The notes: generated from the sequence alone by a model not told the origin. A stretch of 13,707 bases of DNA from an uncultured Collinsella sp. (GCA_959599615.1 CAUGKA010000041.1:1-13707), one strand, 5' to 3'. Positions 7,578 to 13,707 are shown, counted from the stretch's first letter. Program-made: numbers and translations.

Positions 7578-8383
7578 TCGTCGCCGAGCTCGAGCGCGCG
7601 CTACTGGCACGCTATCCCAAGACCAATGCCGAGAGTTGGGACCATGTAGGACTCTCCGTCGGCGACCCTGCCGCGGAGATTACCGGTGTTGCCTGCGCAC
7701 TCGATGCGACCGAAGCCAATGTGCACCGCGCCCAGGAGGCCGGCGCCAACGTGCTGCTAACGCATCATCCCGTCTATATCAAGGCGCCCGAGGCGTTTTG
7801 CCCGCCCGGTGCGACGCGCCCCCAATGCAGCGCGGCGCTCTACGAGGCAGCCCGTTGCGGCGTGAGCATTATCTCGCTCCACACCAACCTGGACCGCTCG
7901 CACGAGGCACGTATCTGCCTAAGTAGGCTTTTGGACGCCGCGCCCGCAAGCTCGTTGGAGCACGTGGACGACCCCGAGGCCTGCGGACTGGGCGTACTCG
8001 CGACCCTCCACGACCCCTGCAGCCTGCGCAACCTTGCCGCACGCGCCGCAGCGGCGTTTGGCAGCGACCCGCGCGTGTGGGGCGAGGCCGATCACCCGTG
8101 CCGAACCATCGCAATTTTGGGCGGTTCGCTGGGTGACTTTGGCGTGCTTGCCATCGCCGCCGGTGCGAATGTCATCGTGACGGGCGAGGCGGGCTACCAC
8201 GTGGCACAGGACCTTGCCTTGCGCGGGCTGCCGGTGATCTTGCTCGGCCACGACCGCTCCGAGGAGCCGTTCGTTGATATATTGATGAACTCTGCAGTTG
8301 ACGCCGGAGTTGACCCCCGTCATGCGATTAAAATACTGAACCCTTGCCAATGGTGGACTGTGACAAAAGGAGAGAACTTATGA
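7574..8383 (+). CDS. Nif3/DUF34 family dinuclear metal centre protein
   Basis: The 269-aa product belongs to the Nif3 (YbgI/YqfO, DUF34) family, often labelled GTP cyclohydrolase I type 2 homologue; its physiological role is unresolved. Family motifs are ESWDHVGL (20-27), LLTHHPVY (61-68) with the two metal histidines H64 and H65, HTNLD with D107, TGEAGYH (203-209), and LLGHDRSEE with H226 and E230. Together these supply the expected ligands of a two-metal site. It lacks the extra PII-like insert found in longer YqfO proteins, so it is the short form. ATG 7574 overlaps the previous stop by four bases (ATGA), and its own TGA overlaps the next gene in the same way. A Nif3 gene followed by a zinc-ribbon gene is a recurring actinobacterial pairing. 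Confidence 0.92.
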   Translation: MIVAELERALLARYPKTNAESWDHVGLSVGDPAAEITGVACALDATEANVHRAQEAGANVLLTHHPVYIKAPEAFCPPGATRPQCSAALYEAARCGVSIISLHTNLDRSHEARICLSRLLDAAPASSLEHVDDPEACGLGVLATLHDPCSLRNLAARAAAAFGSDPRVWGEADHPCRTIAILGGSLGDFGVLAIAAGANVIVTGEAGYHVAQDLALRGLPVILLGHDRSEEPFVDILMNSAVDAGVDPRHAIKILNPCQWWTVTKGENL

Positions 8384-9099
8384 GCGCCGGCGCTACGCTA
8401 CTCAAGCTGCAACAGATCGATTTGGAGCTCGCCCGCAATAAGAGCGAACTTGCCAATATGCCGGAGCTCAAGGAGCTCGCCTCAAAGCGCAAAACCTATG
8501 TAAAGCTTAAGTCCGAGATGACCAAGCTCTATGCTCAGCGCAAGGACCTCGATATTGAGCTGGACGATCTCAACACCACCGAGATCCAAACCAACAACGC
8601 CATCGAGGCCGCCAAGAAACGCCACGTCGACGGCTCTGACTATCGCGAGGTCCAGGATCTGGAAAACGAGCTCGCCACCCTGGCCAAACGCCTGGACAAG
8701 ATCGAGCACACCCGCAAGGACGTCGTTGTCGCCCATAAGGAAGCACTTGACCGCGAGGCTCGCGCGCAGGCCATCATCTCCAAGTTCGAGGAGGGCGTAA
8801 AGGCCGATACCAAGGCCGCCCGTGCCAAGGCTGCCGATCTGCAGGCTCAGATCGATGCCGCCACCAAGGAGCGCACCGCGCTTGCCGCCACGCTGCCGAC
8901 CGACGTGCTCAACGATTACGAGCGTCTGCTCAAGCAGTTCCGCGGTCTGGCCGTCGAGACCATCAAGGGCAACATCCCCACGGTCTGCCATACCGCGCTG
9001 CAGGCGTCATCAATGAGTGACCTCAACCATGACGGCAGCGAGATTACGCACTGCCCGTACTGCCACCGCCTGCTCGTGCTCCCCAGCAAGGAAGCCTAA
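8380..9099 (+). CDS. Coiled-coil protein with C-terminal zinc-ribbon (C4-type, zf-RING_7-like)
   Basis: The 239-aa product is a long heptad-rich coiled coil (about 5-170) with a short zinc-ribbon tail. The coiled-coil part carries a central HVDGSDYREVQDLENEL break, typical of this family, which includes proteins adjacent to Nif3 in mycobacteria. The tail has CPYC (C225, C228) as the second knuckle, but the first knuckle is PTVC (C203) where the family usually has CxxC. H204 or H224 might complete the site. Function is unknown; a nucleic-acid or protein scaffold role has been suggested for the family. ATG 8380 overlaps the nif3 stop (ATGA) and has AAAGGAG about 7 bases upstream; an in-frame ATG at 8344 lies inside nif3 and is less likely. 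coaBC begins two bases after the stop. Confidence 0.88.
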   Translation: MSAGATLLKLQQIDLELARNKSELANMPELKELASKRKTYVKLKSEMTKLYAQRKDLDIELDDLNTTEIQTNNAIEAAKKRHVDGSDYREVQDLENELATLAKRLDKIEHTRKDVVVAHKEALDREARAQAIISKFEEGVKADTKAARAKAADLQAQIDAATKERTALAATLPTDVLNDYERLLKQFRGLAVETIKGNIPTVCHTALQASSMSDLNHDGSEITHCPYCHRLLVLPSKEA

Positions 9100-9101
9100 C
9101 G

Positions 9102-10316
9102 ATGACGGCGGCACCCAACAATTCAATGCAACTTGAGGGAAAAACGATCCTGCTGGGCATTACCGGCGGGATCGCCGCCTATAAGTCGTGCAATATCGTG
9201 CGCCTGCTGCAAAAGCGCGGTGCGCACGTCAAGGTCGTCATGAGCGAGCATGCCACGGAGTTCGTGGGGCCGCTCACCTTCCGCGCGCTTACGGGCGAGC
9301 CGGTCGCTGTGGGCCTGTTCGACGACCCCTCCGACCCCATCCACCATATCTCGCTGGCGCAGGAGCCCGACTTGGTGGTCGTTGCGCCCGCGACGGCCAA
9401 CATCATCGCCAAGATGGCCAACGGAATCGCCGACGACCTCATCTCCACTACGCTGCTTGCCACGCCGCGCCCCATCGTGATTGCGCCGGCCATGAACAAT
9501 GGCATGTGGAAGGCGCCGGCCACGCAGGCCAACATGGCCACGCTGCGCGATCGCGGTGTCCACGTTGTGGGTCCGGGTAGCGGCTACCTTGCCTGCGGCG
9601 ATGTGGACACGGGACGCATGAGCGAGCCCGAGGACATCGTCGAGGCCGTCTGCGAGGTGCTGAACCCCGTCCCTCAAGACCTTGCGGACAAGCGCATCGT
9701 GATCACCGCCGGCCCCACGCACGAGCCGATTGACCCCGTGCGTTTTATCGGCAACCGGTCGTCGGGCAAGATGGGTATCGCTCTGGCGGGGGAGGCCGCA
9801 CGCCGCGGTGCCTCCGTCACGCTTGTGCTGGGACCGACATCGCTTGACGTTCCCCGCGGTGTGGAGTGCGTGCGCGTACAGACCGCCGCAGAAATGTTCC
9901 AGGCTGCGCTGAGCGCCTTCCAGACGGCCGATGCGGCCATTTGCGCCGCCGCCGTCGCCGACTACACGCCGGCGGCCCCGGCGGACCATAAACTCAAAAA
10001 GGCTCACGAGCGCCTGGATCGAATCGAACTCGTCGAGACCGTTGACATCCTGGCCGAGCTCTCACGCCAAAAGGGCGATCGCCGCGTGATCGGCTTTGCT
10101 GCCGAGACCGATAACGTCGTCGAGTACGCGCAGCGAAAGCTCGCCCGCAAAGGTTGCGATGCCATTATCGCCAACGATGTCTCGCGCGCCGATTCAGGCT
10201 TTGGGACCGATACCAACAAGGCCTGGATCGTAAGCGCAACTGGCACGCAAGAACTTCCCGTGCTAACAAAACCCCAGCTTGCAGATGCAATTTTGGACTT
10301 GCTTCAAAATTTATAA
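9102..10316 (+). CDS. coaBC: Bifunctional phosphopantothenoylcysteine decarboxylase/phosphopantothenate-cysteine ligase
   Basis: CoaBC performs two successive steps of coenzyme A synthesis: joining cysteine to 4'-phosphopantothenate using CTP, then FMN-dependent decarboxylation to 4'-phosphopantetheine. The CoaC half (about 12-190) has GITGGIAAYKS (19-29), catalytic-type H82 in HHISL, PAMN (129-132) and the substrate clamp ACGDVDTGRM with C165. The CoaB half (about 198-404) has ITAGPTHEPIDPVRFIGN, SSGKMG, AAAVADY, KLKK (297-300) and IGFAAET, with ANDVSRADSGFGTDTN near the end. At 404 aa it is full length. ATG 9102 has AAGGAA about 8 bases upstream; ATG 9126 is a poorer alternative with no SD. 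There is no terminator before the tRNA, so coaBC transcripts may run through it. Confidence 0.96.
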   Translation: MTAAPNNSMQLEGKTILLGITGGIAAYKSCNIVRLLQKRGAHVKVVMSEHATEFVGPLTFRALTGEPVAVGLFDDPSDPIHHISLAQEPDLVVVAPATANIIAKMANGIADDLISTTLLATPRPIVIAPAMNNGMWKAPATQANMATLRDRGVHVVGPGSGYLACGDVDTGRMSEPEDIVEAVCEVLNPVPQDLADKRIVITAGPTHEPIDPVRFIGNRSSGKMGIALAGEAARRGASVTLVLGPTSLDVPRGVECVRVQTAAEMFQAALSAFQTADAAICAAAVADYTPAAPADHKLKKAHERLDRIELVETVDILAELSRQKGDRRVIGFAAETDNVVEYAQRKLARKGCDAIIANDVSRADSGFGTDTNKAWIVSATGTQELPVLTKPQLADAILDLLQNL

Positions 10317-10324
10317 AAAAGTTC

Positions 10325-10354
10325 TTGCGCAAGTACAAAGTTTCGGGTTAATAT
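10325..10354 (+). promoter_or_regulatory. Probable promoter of the tRNA-Pro gene
   Basis: A sigma-70-like pair is visible just after coaBC: TTGCGC at 10325-10330 and TAATAT at 10349-10354, spaced 18 bases, with an A-rich run upstream. Transcription would start near 10361, giving a leader of about 36 bases before the tRNA. An overlapping TATACT at 10352-10357 could serve as an alternative -10 but would be 21 bases from the same -35. Confidence 0.5.
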
Positions 10355-10396
10355 ACTCCCTGTTGCGAGCAAGAGCAGAGCAACAAACAAAAACTT

Positions 10397-10473
<77 letters not shown>

Positions 10474-10482
10474 GAAGTTTGC

Positions 10483-10517
10483 AGGTCAGGCACCTAGTGC
10501 CTGACCTTTTTTGTTTT
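10483..10517 (+). terminator. Rho-independent terminator after tRNA-Pro
   Basis: A perfect 11-bp stem pairs AGGTCAGGCAC (10483-10493) with GTGCCTGACCT (10497-10507) around the loop CTA. It is followed by a T-rich tail, with TTTTT at 10508-10512 and TTTT at 10514-10517. It should end both the tRNA transcript and any read-through from coaBC. Confidence 0.93.
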
Positions 10518-10545
10518 AAGCAATTGCTTAATTTTGATTAAGCAA
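10516..10545. repeat. Three TTAAGCAA half-sites (perfect palindrome plus a third copy)
   Basis: TTAAGCAA at 10516-10523 is followed directly by its inverse TTGCTTAA at 10524-10531, making a perfect 16-bp palindrome. A third direct copy, TTAAGCAA, lies at 10538-10545. The second and third copies can also form an 8-bp hairpin with a 6-base loop. It overlaps the end of the terminator T-tract. It may be an operator, a second weak terminator or chance; no gene start is next to it. Confidence 0.6.
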
Positions 10546-10659
10546 CAGGGTGCCAATAATCTACCTACGCGATAATCGCCTTTTGCGGTTACGTGCGCGT
10601 TTTGCACACGCTTGAGCCAATTTATTAACGCAATATGAATCTACATACGCGTAGCTGGT

Positions 10660-10682
10660 ATACAGCCGAGTACAGGCTGTAT
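10660..10682. repeat. Inverted repeat ATACAGCC/GGCTGTAT
   Basis: ATACAGCC (10660-10667) is inverted as GGCTGTAT (10675-10682) with a 7-base loop. There is no T-tract in either direction, so it is not a typical terminator. Half of it belongs to the repeated 11-mer GCTGTATTTAT. Confidence 0.5.
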
Positions 10683-10752
10683 TTATCGCGGCGCTTTACA
10701 CAGATATAGCGACTGTAACGGACAAGCGTGTTGCTGTATTTATTCCAGTAGT

Positions 10753-10775
10753 TCACTTGACCGGTGGACAAGTGA
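10753..10775. repeat. Inverted repeat TCACTTG/CAAGTGA
   Basis: TCACTTG (10753-10759) and CAAGTGA (10769-10775) are perfect inverses. The interior ACC-GGT-GGA extends the dyad by two more C-G pairs after one A-A mismatch, giving a 23-base interrupted palindrome. No T-tract follows. It resembles a dimeric repressor site, but no promoter next to it could be identified. Confidence 0.5.
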
Positions 10776-10942
10776 GCGATTGCAACGATATGCCAAACGG
10801 GATGGGCTCTATACGAGGACGCCGCAGAGGTAATGACGGGGGAGTGCGGCAGGCGCTCTGAGAGCCGCTGTATGGTCCCATTTTTCCTCAGACCGAATAC
10901 CTGCACCACGAACCTCAAATTGTTCGAGCAATTGCCAAAAGG

Positions 10943-10970
10943 AAGGCCCATGCAGGATTGCACGGGCCTT
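10943..10970 (-). terminator. Probable terminator of the regulator-kinase operon
   Basis: A 12-bp stem AAGGCCC-TGCA pairs across the loop at 10955-10958. On the minus-strand RNA every position pairs, with one G-U wobble; on the plus-strand RNA the same position is an A-C mismatch, so minus orientation is favoured. The tail is CCTTTT, a weak T-tract. It lies about 110 bases downstream of the kinase stop. Confidence 0.65.
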
Positions 10971-11080
10971 ACATTGGATCAAATTTGAGATAGAAGCACC
11001 AAACGGGGCAGACGCAGCACCATCTCGTCGCGGCCTCGGCGAGCGACATATCGCAGTCGAGGTAGACAACGAGGAAGTCG

Positions 11081-12478
11081 TCAGATCCCGCACAGGGGGA
11101 CCGCGATGGTGGCCACAGCGCCGCCCGAGGGGCTGTTGGCGAGCGAGACGGAGCCCCCGTGGGCGCTCGCGGCCTCGGAGGCGGCGTGGAGGCCGAGCCC
11201 GTAGTGGCGGCCTCCGTCGCGCGAGGATCGGGATGAGTCGTCTGTGAAGAGGCGCTCGCAGCCGCGTTCGAGGGCGGCGGCAGAAAAGCCCGGTCCGTCG
11301 TCGGCAACCTCGATGACGAGGCGCCCGCCCGCGACGTCACAGGAGACAGCCACGCGCGAGCGTGCGTGCTCGGCGGCGTTGGCCACGAGGTTCGCGGCGG
11401 CTCGCGCCAGGGTGGTTCGGTCGAGCGGGGCCTCGGGTGCGCCCGCGACAGCGGGACCCGTAGCCGCGTCGAGCGTCACGCCTCGCGCCCGGGCGATCTG
11501 GGCGGCCTCGGCGAGAACCTGCTCGCAGAGCTCGGCCGGCCGCATGGGGGCCCTCTCCGCCCCGCCGGACCCGCGCGAGGCCTCGATGAGCAGGCGCACG
11601 TAGCCGTCGAGCTTTTCGACACCGCCGGCTATGTCGCGCGCGGCGGCCGAGAGGTCGGCGTCATTCTCATCTTCCAGCTCCTCCGCCACGAAGTCGGCGT
11701 TGGCGCGCAGCACGGTGAGCGGCGTCTTGAGGTCGTGGGCGAGCGACGCCATCTGCTCGCGCTGCCCCCGCTCCGCGGCCCAGCGGGCCTCGAGCGACTC
11801 GGCGAGGGAGGCCCGCATAGCGTCCATCGCGGCGAGGACGTCATTCACCTCGCGCACGTTGGTGCTGCCGACCGCGAAGTCGAGCTCCCCCGCGCCGACG
11901 CGCCCCGCCGCCTCCGCGAGCGGCGCCATCTTGCGCGAGATCACGCGGCTCGCGCGGCGCGCCACGAGCGCGAGCGCGAGCGCGCTTCCCGCCGTGGCGC
12001 CGACGAGCATGAGGTTCTGCGGGTTGGGAAGCAGGCCGGCGAGGTCGCGCGAGACCCACTGCGGCAGGTACTCGCTGACGAGCGCGCAGGCCCCGCCGCC
12101 CTTGAGCGGGAACGCGGCGTAGGTGAGGCCCGAACCCCCGCCCTCGATCTCCACTGTGCCCGGATCCGCGGCGAGTGCCGTACGGGCCATTTCCGTCGCG
12201 TCCTCGAGCCGCGTGCTCTCGAGGTCTGTCATCAGCACGTATCCGTCCTTGTTCAGGATGAGGTAGCGGTACGCCGTCGGCACGTCCTGCTGCCCGCAGA
12301 CGCCGTCGCGTGCCAGGCCCTCCGCGACCTCGCGCGCATTGGCCGGCCCCCAGCTTGCCTCGTAGACGAAGCCCGCGTTGATCGCCGCGGAGAGCGCCAT
12401 GAACGAGGCGAGCCACGCCGTGGCGACCGCCGCGAACGCGTAGGCGAAGTAGCGCGCGATGACGAAGGAGAGCGGCAT
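11081..12478 (-). CDS. Two-TM sensor histidine kinase of a two-component system
   Basis: The 465-aa membrane kinase probably phosphorylates the response regulator encoded just upstream. From N to C: TM1 about 9-33, an extracellular sensor of about 120 residues, TM2 about 153-173, a HAMP-like linker about 175-230, a DHp helix with phospho-accepting H248 in LAHDLKTPL, and an ATPase domain with N box LVANAAEHA (364-372), DDGPGF (393-398) and GLGL (427-430). The sensor holds only two cysteines, C61 and C131, which might form a disulfide. An ATG at 12478 with GAGG 10 bases upstream is preferred; a GTG at 12517, overlapping the regulator stop, would add 13 residues but lacks an SD. Third codon positions are almost all G or C, unlike the plus-strand genes. 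Its ligand is unknown; a peptide or cell-envelope signal is inferred from the permease upstream. Confidence 0.92.
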   Translation of the reverse strand: MPLSFVIARYFAYAFAAVATAWLASFMALSAAINAGFVYEASWGPANAREVAEGLARDGVCGQQDVPTAYRYLILNKDGYVLMTDLESTRLEDATEMARTALAADPGTVEIEGGGSGLTYAAFPLKGGGACALVSEYLPQWVSRDLAGLLPNPQNLMLVGATAGSALALALVARRASRVISRKMAPLAEAAGRVGAGELDFAVGSTNVREVNDVLAAMDAMRASLAESLEARWAAERGQREQMASLAHDLKTPLTVLRANADFVAEELEDENDADLSAAARDIAGGVEKLDGYVRLLIEASRGSGGAERAPMRPAELCEQVLAEAAQIARARGVTLDAATGPAVAGAPEAPLDRTTLARAAANLVANAAEHARSRVAVSCDVAGGRLVIEVADDGPGFSAAALERGCERLFTDDSSRSSRDGGRHYGLGLHAASEAASAHGGSVSLANSPSGGAVATIAVPLCGI

Positions 12479-12504
12479 GCCCCCGCGACCTCGCGCCCCG
12501 GTCC

Positions 12505-13167
12505 TCAGAGCTGCCACTTGTACCCCATCCCCCAGACGGTCGCGATCGGATCGGCGCCGGCCTCGGAGAGTTTCCTCCGGGCGCGGCTGACCTGCATGGA
12601 TATGGCCGCGTCGTCGGCGTCGCTCTCCCAGCCGAGCACCGCCTCGCGTATCTGCGCGCGGCTCATGACCTGCCCGGGGTGGCGGGCGAGGTACTCGCAG
12701 ATGGCGTACTCGGTAGGCGTGAGCGGCACGGCCTCGCCGCCCACCGCGAGGCCGCGCGCGCCGAGGTCGATCCGCACCTCCCCGAAGGAGAGGGCGTGCG
12801 AGCGCGGCCGGCGCTCACGGCGCAGATGGGCCGCGACCTTGGCGCGCAGCTCCGCGGCCCCGAAGGGCTTGCGGACGTAGTCGTCGGCGCCCAGGCCGTA
12901 GGCGGCCACGGCGTCCTCCTCGGCCACGCGCGCGGTCAGGAAGACGATGGGCCCGTCGAAGTCCGGGCGGATCTGCCGCACGAGCTCGAAACCGTCGAGC
13001 CCCGGCATCATGACGTCGCAGAGCACGAGGTCGAAGCGCGAGAGGTCCATCCCCGGGACCGCCGTCGGGTCCGCCGCCCTGACGACCTCATGGCCGTCGC
13101 GGCCGAGGACGCGCGCGAGCGCGTCGAGGATCGCCCGTTCATCATCCACTGCCAGTATCCTCGCCAT
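12505..13167 (-). CDS. OmpR/PhoB-family response regulator
   Basis: The 220-aa product has an N-terminal receiver domain (about 1-115) with acidic pocket DDE (8-10), phospho-accepting D51 in LCDVMMPG, switch T78 and K100 in RKPFG. A C-terminal winged-helix DNA-binding domain (about 125-220) shows the OmpR pattern LTPTEYAICEYLARHPGQV, then MQVSRARRKL and a terminal WGMGYKW. It should regulate genes of its own cluster once phosphorylated by the adjacent kinase. The ATG at 13167 has AGGAGG six bases upstream, a strong SD. A good promoter lies immediately before it. The kinase ATG begins 26 bases after the stop, so they form one operon. The best family-level guess is a BceR/LanR-like regulator, but specificity cannot be read from sequence. 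Confidence 0.95.
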   Translation of the reverse strand: MARILAVDDERAILDALARVLGRDGHEVVRAADPTAVPGMDLSRFDLVLCDVMMPGLDGFELVRQIRPDFDGPIVFLTARVAEEDAVAAYGLGADDYVRKPFGAAELRAKVAAHLRRERRPRSHALSFGEVRIDLGARGLAVGGEAVPLTPTEYAICEYLARHPGQVMSRAQIREAVLGWESDADDAAISMQVSRARRKLSEAGADPIATVWGMGYKWQL

Positions 13168-13334
13168 GTTCGACCTCCTGAAACTTCCGTCGAAATTGTA
13201 CTAGCGCCGCGCTCAGCGGTCCAGAGCCCTGCGCGCAGCGCCGACCCCCAGCCGGCGTCGAGCAGGGCATTCCCGCCCAGGACGAGCGCTGCGGAGAGGA
13301 GGGCGAGCACGGCGGCGAGCGGCTTCCTACTCAT
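13008..13334 (-). CDS. Possible small hydrophobic protein overlapping the response-regulator start
   Basis: An ATG at 13334 overlaps the permease stop (ATGAGTAG, 8 bases) and has GGGAGG four bases upstream, so the start looks real and translationally coupled. The N-terminus is basic then hydrophobic: MSRKPLAAVLALLSAALVLGG fits a TM helix or signal anchor, residues 5-21. The open frame runs 108 codons, but the last 160 bases lie inside the response regulator in another frame and look like a shadow (Arg/Ser-rich). Either the true product is much shorter and the frame has been shifted, or the overlap is real. No family is recognised. It could be an accessory small protein of the transporter or a decaying gene. 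Confidence 0.3.
   Translation of the reverse strand: MSRKPLAAVLALLSAALVLGGNALLDAGWGSALRAGLWTAERGASTISTEVSGGRTWRGYWQWMMNGRSSTRSRASSAATAMRSSGRRTRRRSRGWTSRASTSCSATS
13195..13223 (-). promoter_or_regulatory. Probable sigma-70 promoter for the response regulator and kinase
   Basis: On the minus strand TGGACC (13223-13218) and TACAAT (13200-13195) form a -35/-10 pair with an exact 17-base spacer. They match the consensus at four and five of six positions. Transcription would start near 13188, about 20 bases before the regulator ATG, leaving room for the AGGAGG SD. It allows expression separate from the permease upstream. Confidence 0.65.
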
Positions 13335-13707
13335 CTGCCCTCCCGTCCTCGAAGCGGCAGAACCAGGCGATAAGGACGGCGGCGGTTGCCGGGGTGAGCA
13401 CGAGGCCAGCGAGCGCGGTCGTGAGGAGAGGGCCCGCCGCGCGTGCGGCGTCGATGAAGACCTCTACCCCGAGCGACCCCAGGCGCGCGGGCCAGGCGAG
13501 CGGCACCCAGCTCAGGGGCGTCGCCAGGGCACCGGTGAGCTCGCCGGTCATGAGGCCGTGCGCAAGTCCGCCCACTGAGAAGAACGCGAGGAGCACCCCC
13601 GCCGCGCCGGCGCCGATGGCGGCGTTGCGGCCGAGGCGCAGGGCCACGCCGAGCCCCAGCGCGTAGAGGGGCAGGCTGCCCAGCACGATGCCCGCCCAGG
13701 CGGCCGC
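13327..13707 (-). CDS. ABC transporter permease resembling the lantibiotic-immunity (MutG/LanG) family, C-terminal part
   Basis: The frame is open to the window edge, giving at least 126 residues that end in FCRFEDGRADE. Hydrophobic segments lie at about 4-20, 26-45, 70-77 and 93-116 of the visible part. The pattern GAGAAGVLLAF, then WVPLAWPARLG, and a final FCRFED-type tail resembles the short permeases of LanFEG/SpaFEG/MutFEG immunity transporters, whose genes often sit beside a response regulator and kinase. The start and the ATPase gene would lie beyond the window. The stop (TAG) overlaps the next small ORF. High G+C and low motif content make the family call tentative; a generic ABC-2 type membrane protein is the alternative. 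Confidence 0.6.
   Translation of the reverse strand, partial: AAAWAGIVLGSLPLYALGLGVALRLGRNAAIGAGAAGVLLAFFSVGGLAHGLMTGELTGALATPLSWVPLAWPARLGSLGVEVFIDAARAAGPLLTTALAGLVLTPATAAVLIAWFCRFEDGRADE

Larger units (their letters stand above)
10518..10942. other. AT-rich convergent intergenic spacer, no convincing gene
   Basis: About 425 bases between two convergent transcription units. Base composition is clearly richer in A+T than either flank. A minus-strand open frame of 112 codons (10625-10963) starts inside the terminator stem, has no SD-supported start and no recognisable motif, so I do not call it. The spacer contains several dyads: 10516-10545, 10569-10579, 10660-10682 and 10753-10775. It also has two near-identical 14-mers (10558-10571 and 10638-10651) and a repeated 11-mer GCTGTATTTAT (10676-10686 and 10733-10743). 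The repeats suggest regulatory or mobile-element remnants, but nothing identifiable. Confidence 0.6.

Noticed and set aside
10625..10963. Minus-strand ORF of 112 codons in the spacer
   Set aside because: It starts inside the terminator stem, has no SD, no recognisable domain and odd residue composition; it crosses several dyads and is more likely non-coding.
10943..10970. Plus-strand terminator or riboswitch at this hairpin
   Set aside because: On the plus strand the stem has an A-C mismatch and no T-tract, while the minus-strand RNA pairs fully, so it fits the kinase operon better.
11366..12880. Long plus-strand open frame (504 codons) opposite the kinase
   Set aside because: It is antisense to a well-supported histidine kinase and regulator, is Arg/His-rich with no family motif, and is expected as a shadow in very G+C-rich DNA.
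12679..13578. Plus-strand open frame (299 codons) opposite the regulator and permease
   Set aside because: It is antisense to a clear OmpR-type regulator, has low-complexity charged sequence and no SD-supported start.

Overview
The window looks like chromosomal DNA from a moderately high-G+C anaerobic Gram-positive bacterium, most likely a Coriobacteriia member of the Collinsella type. This is inferred from protein style and gene order; no 16S or marker search could be run. The first three quarters (about 1-10,520) is a tightly packed plus-strand housekeeping run. The last quarter is a minus-strand accessory block with visibly higher G+C, and the two converge on an AT-rich spacer.

Plus strand, in order: the end of plsC, ispH, a DUF512/PDZ radical-SAM-like protein, der, plsY, gpsA, rpe, a NifS/IscS-type cysteine desulfurase, a Nif3/DUF34 dinuclear-metal protein, a coiled-coil zinc-ribbon protein and coaBC. 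Most junctions are overlaps or gaps under 20 bases, which suggests one or a few long transcripts. The run mixes phosphatidic acid synthesis (GpsA makes glycerol-3-phosphate, PlsY and PlsC acylate it), isoprenoid synthesis (IspH), ribosome assembly (Der), pentose phosphate metabolism (Rpe), sulfur/Fe-S supply and coenzyme A synthesis. A tRNA-Pro(GGG) with its own likely promoter and a strong terminator closes the block.

The most striking anomaly is in gpsA. An otherwise intact 335-codon gene carries an in-frame TAG at codon 177, at the boundary between its NAD-binding and substrate-binding domains, and an ATG follows one codon later.

From about 10,518 to 10,942 no convincing gene is seen, but the spacer holds several dyads and short direct repeats. 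Beyond it, on the minus strand and read right to left, lie the C-terminal part of a membrane protein resembling lantibiotic-immunity ABC permeases, a small overlapping hydrophobic ORF, an OmpR-family response regulator with its own promoter, and a two-TM sensor histidine kinase followed by a terminator. The arrangement suggests a peptide-sensing and export/immunity module, only partly inside the window.
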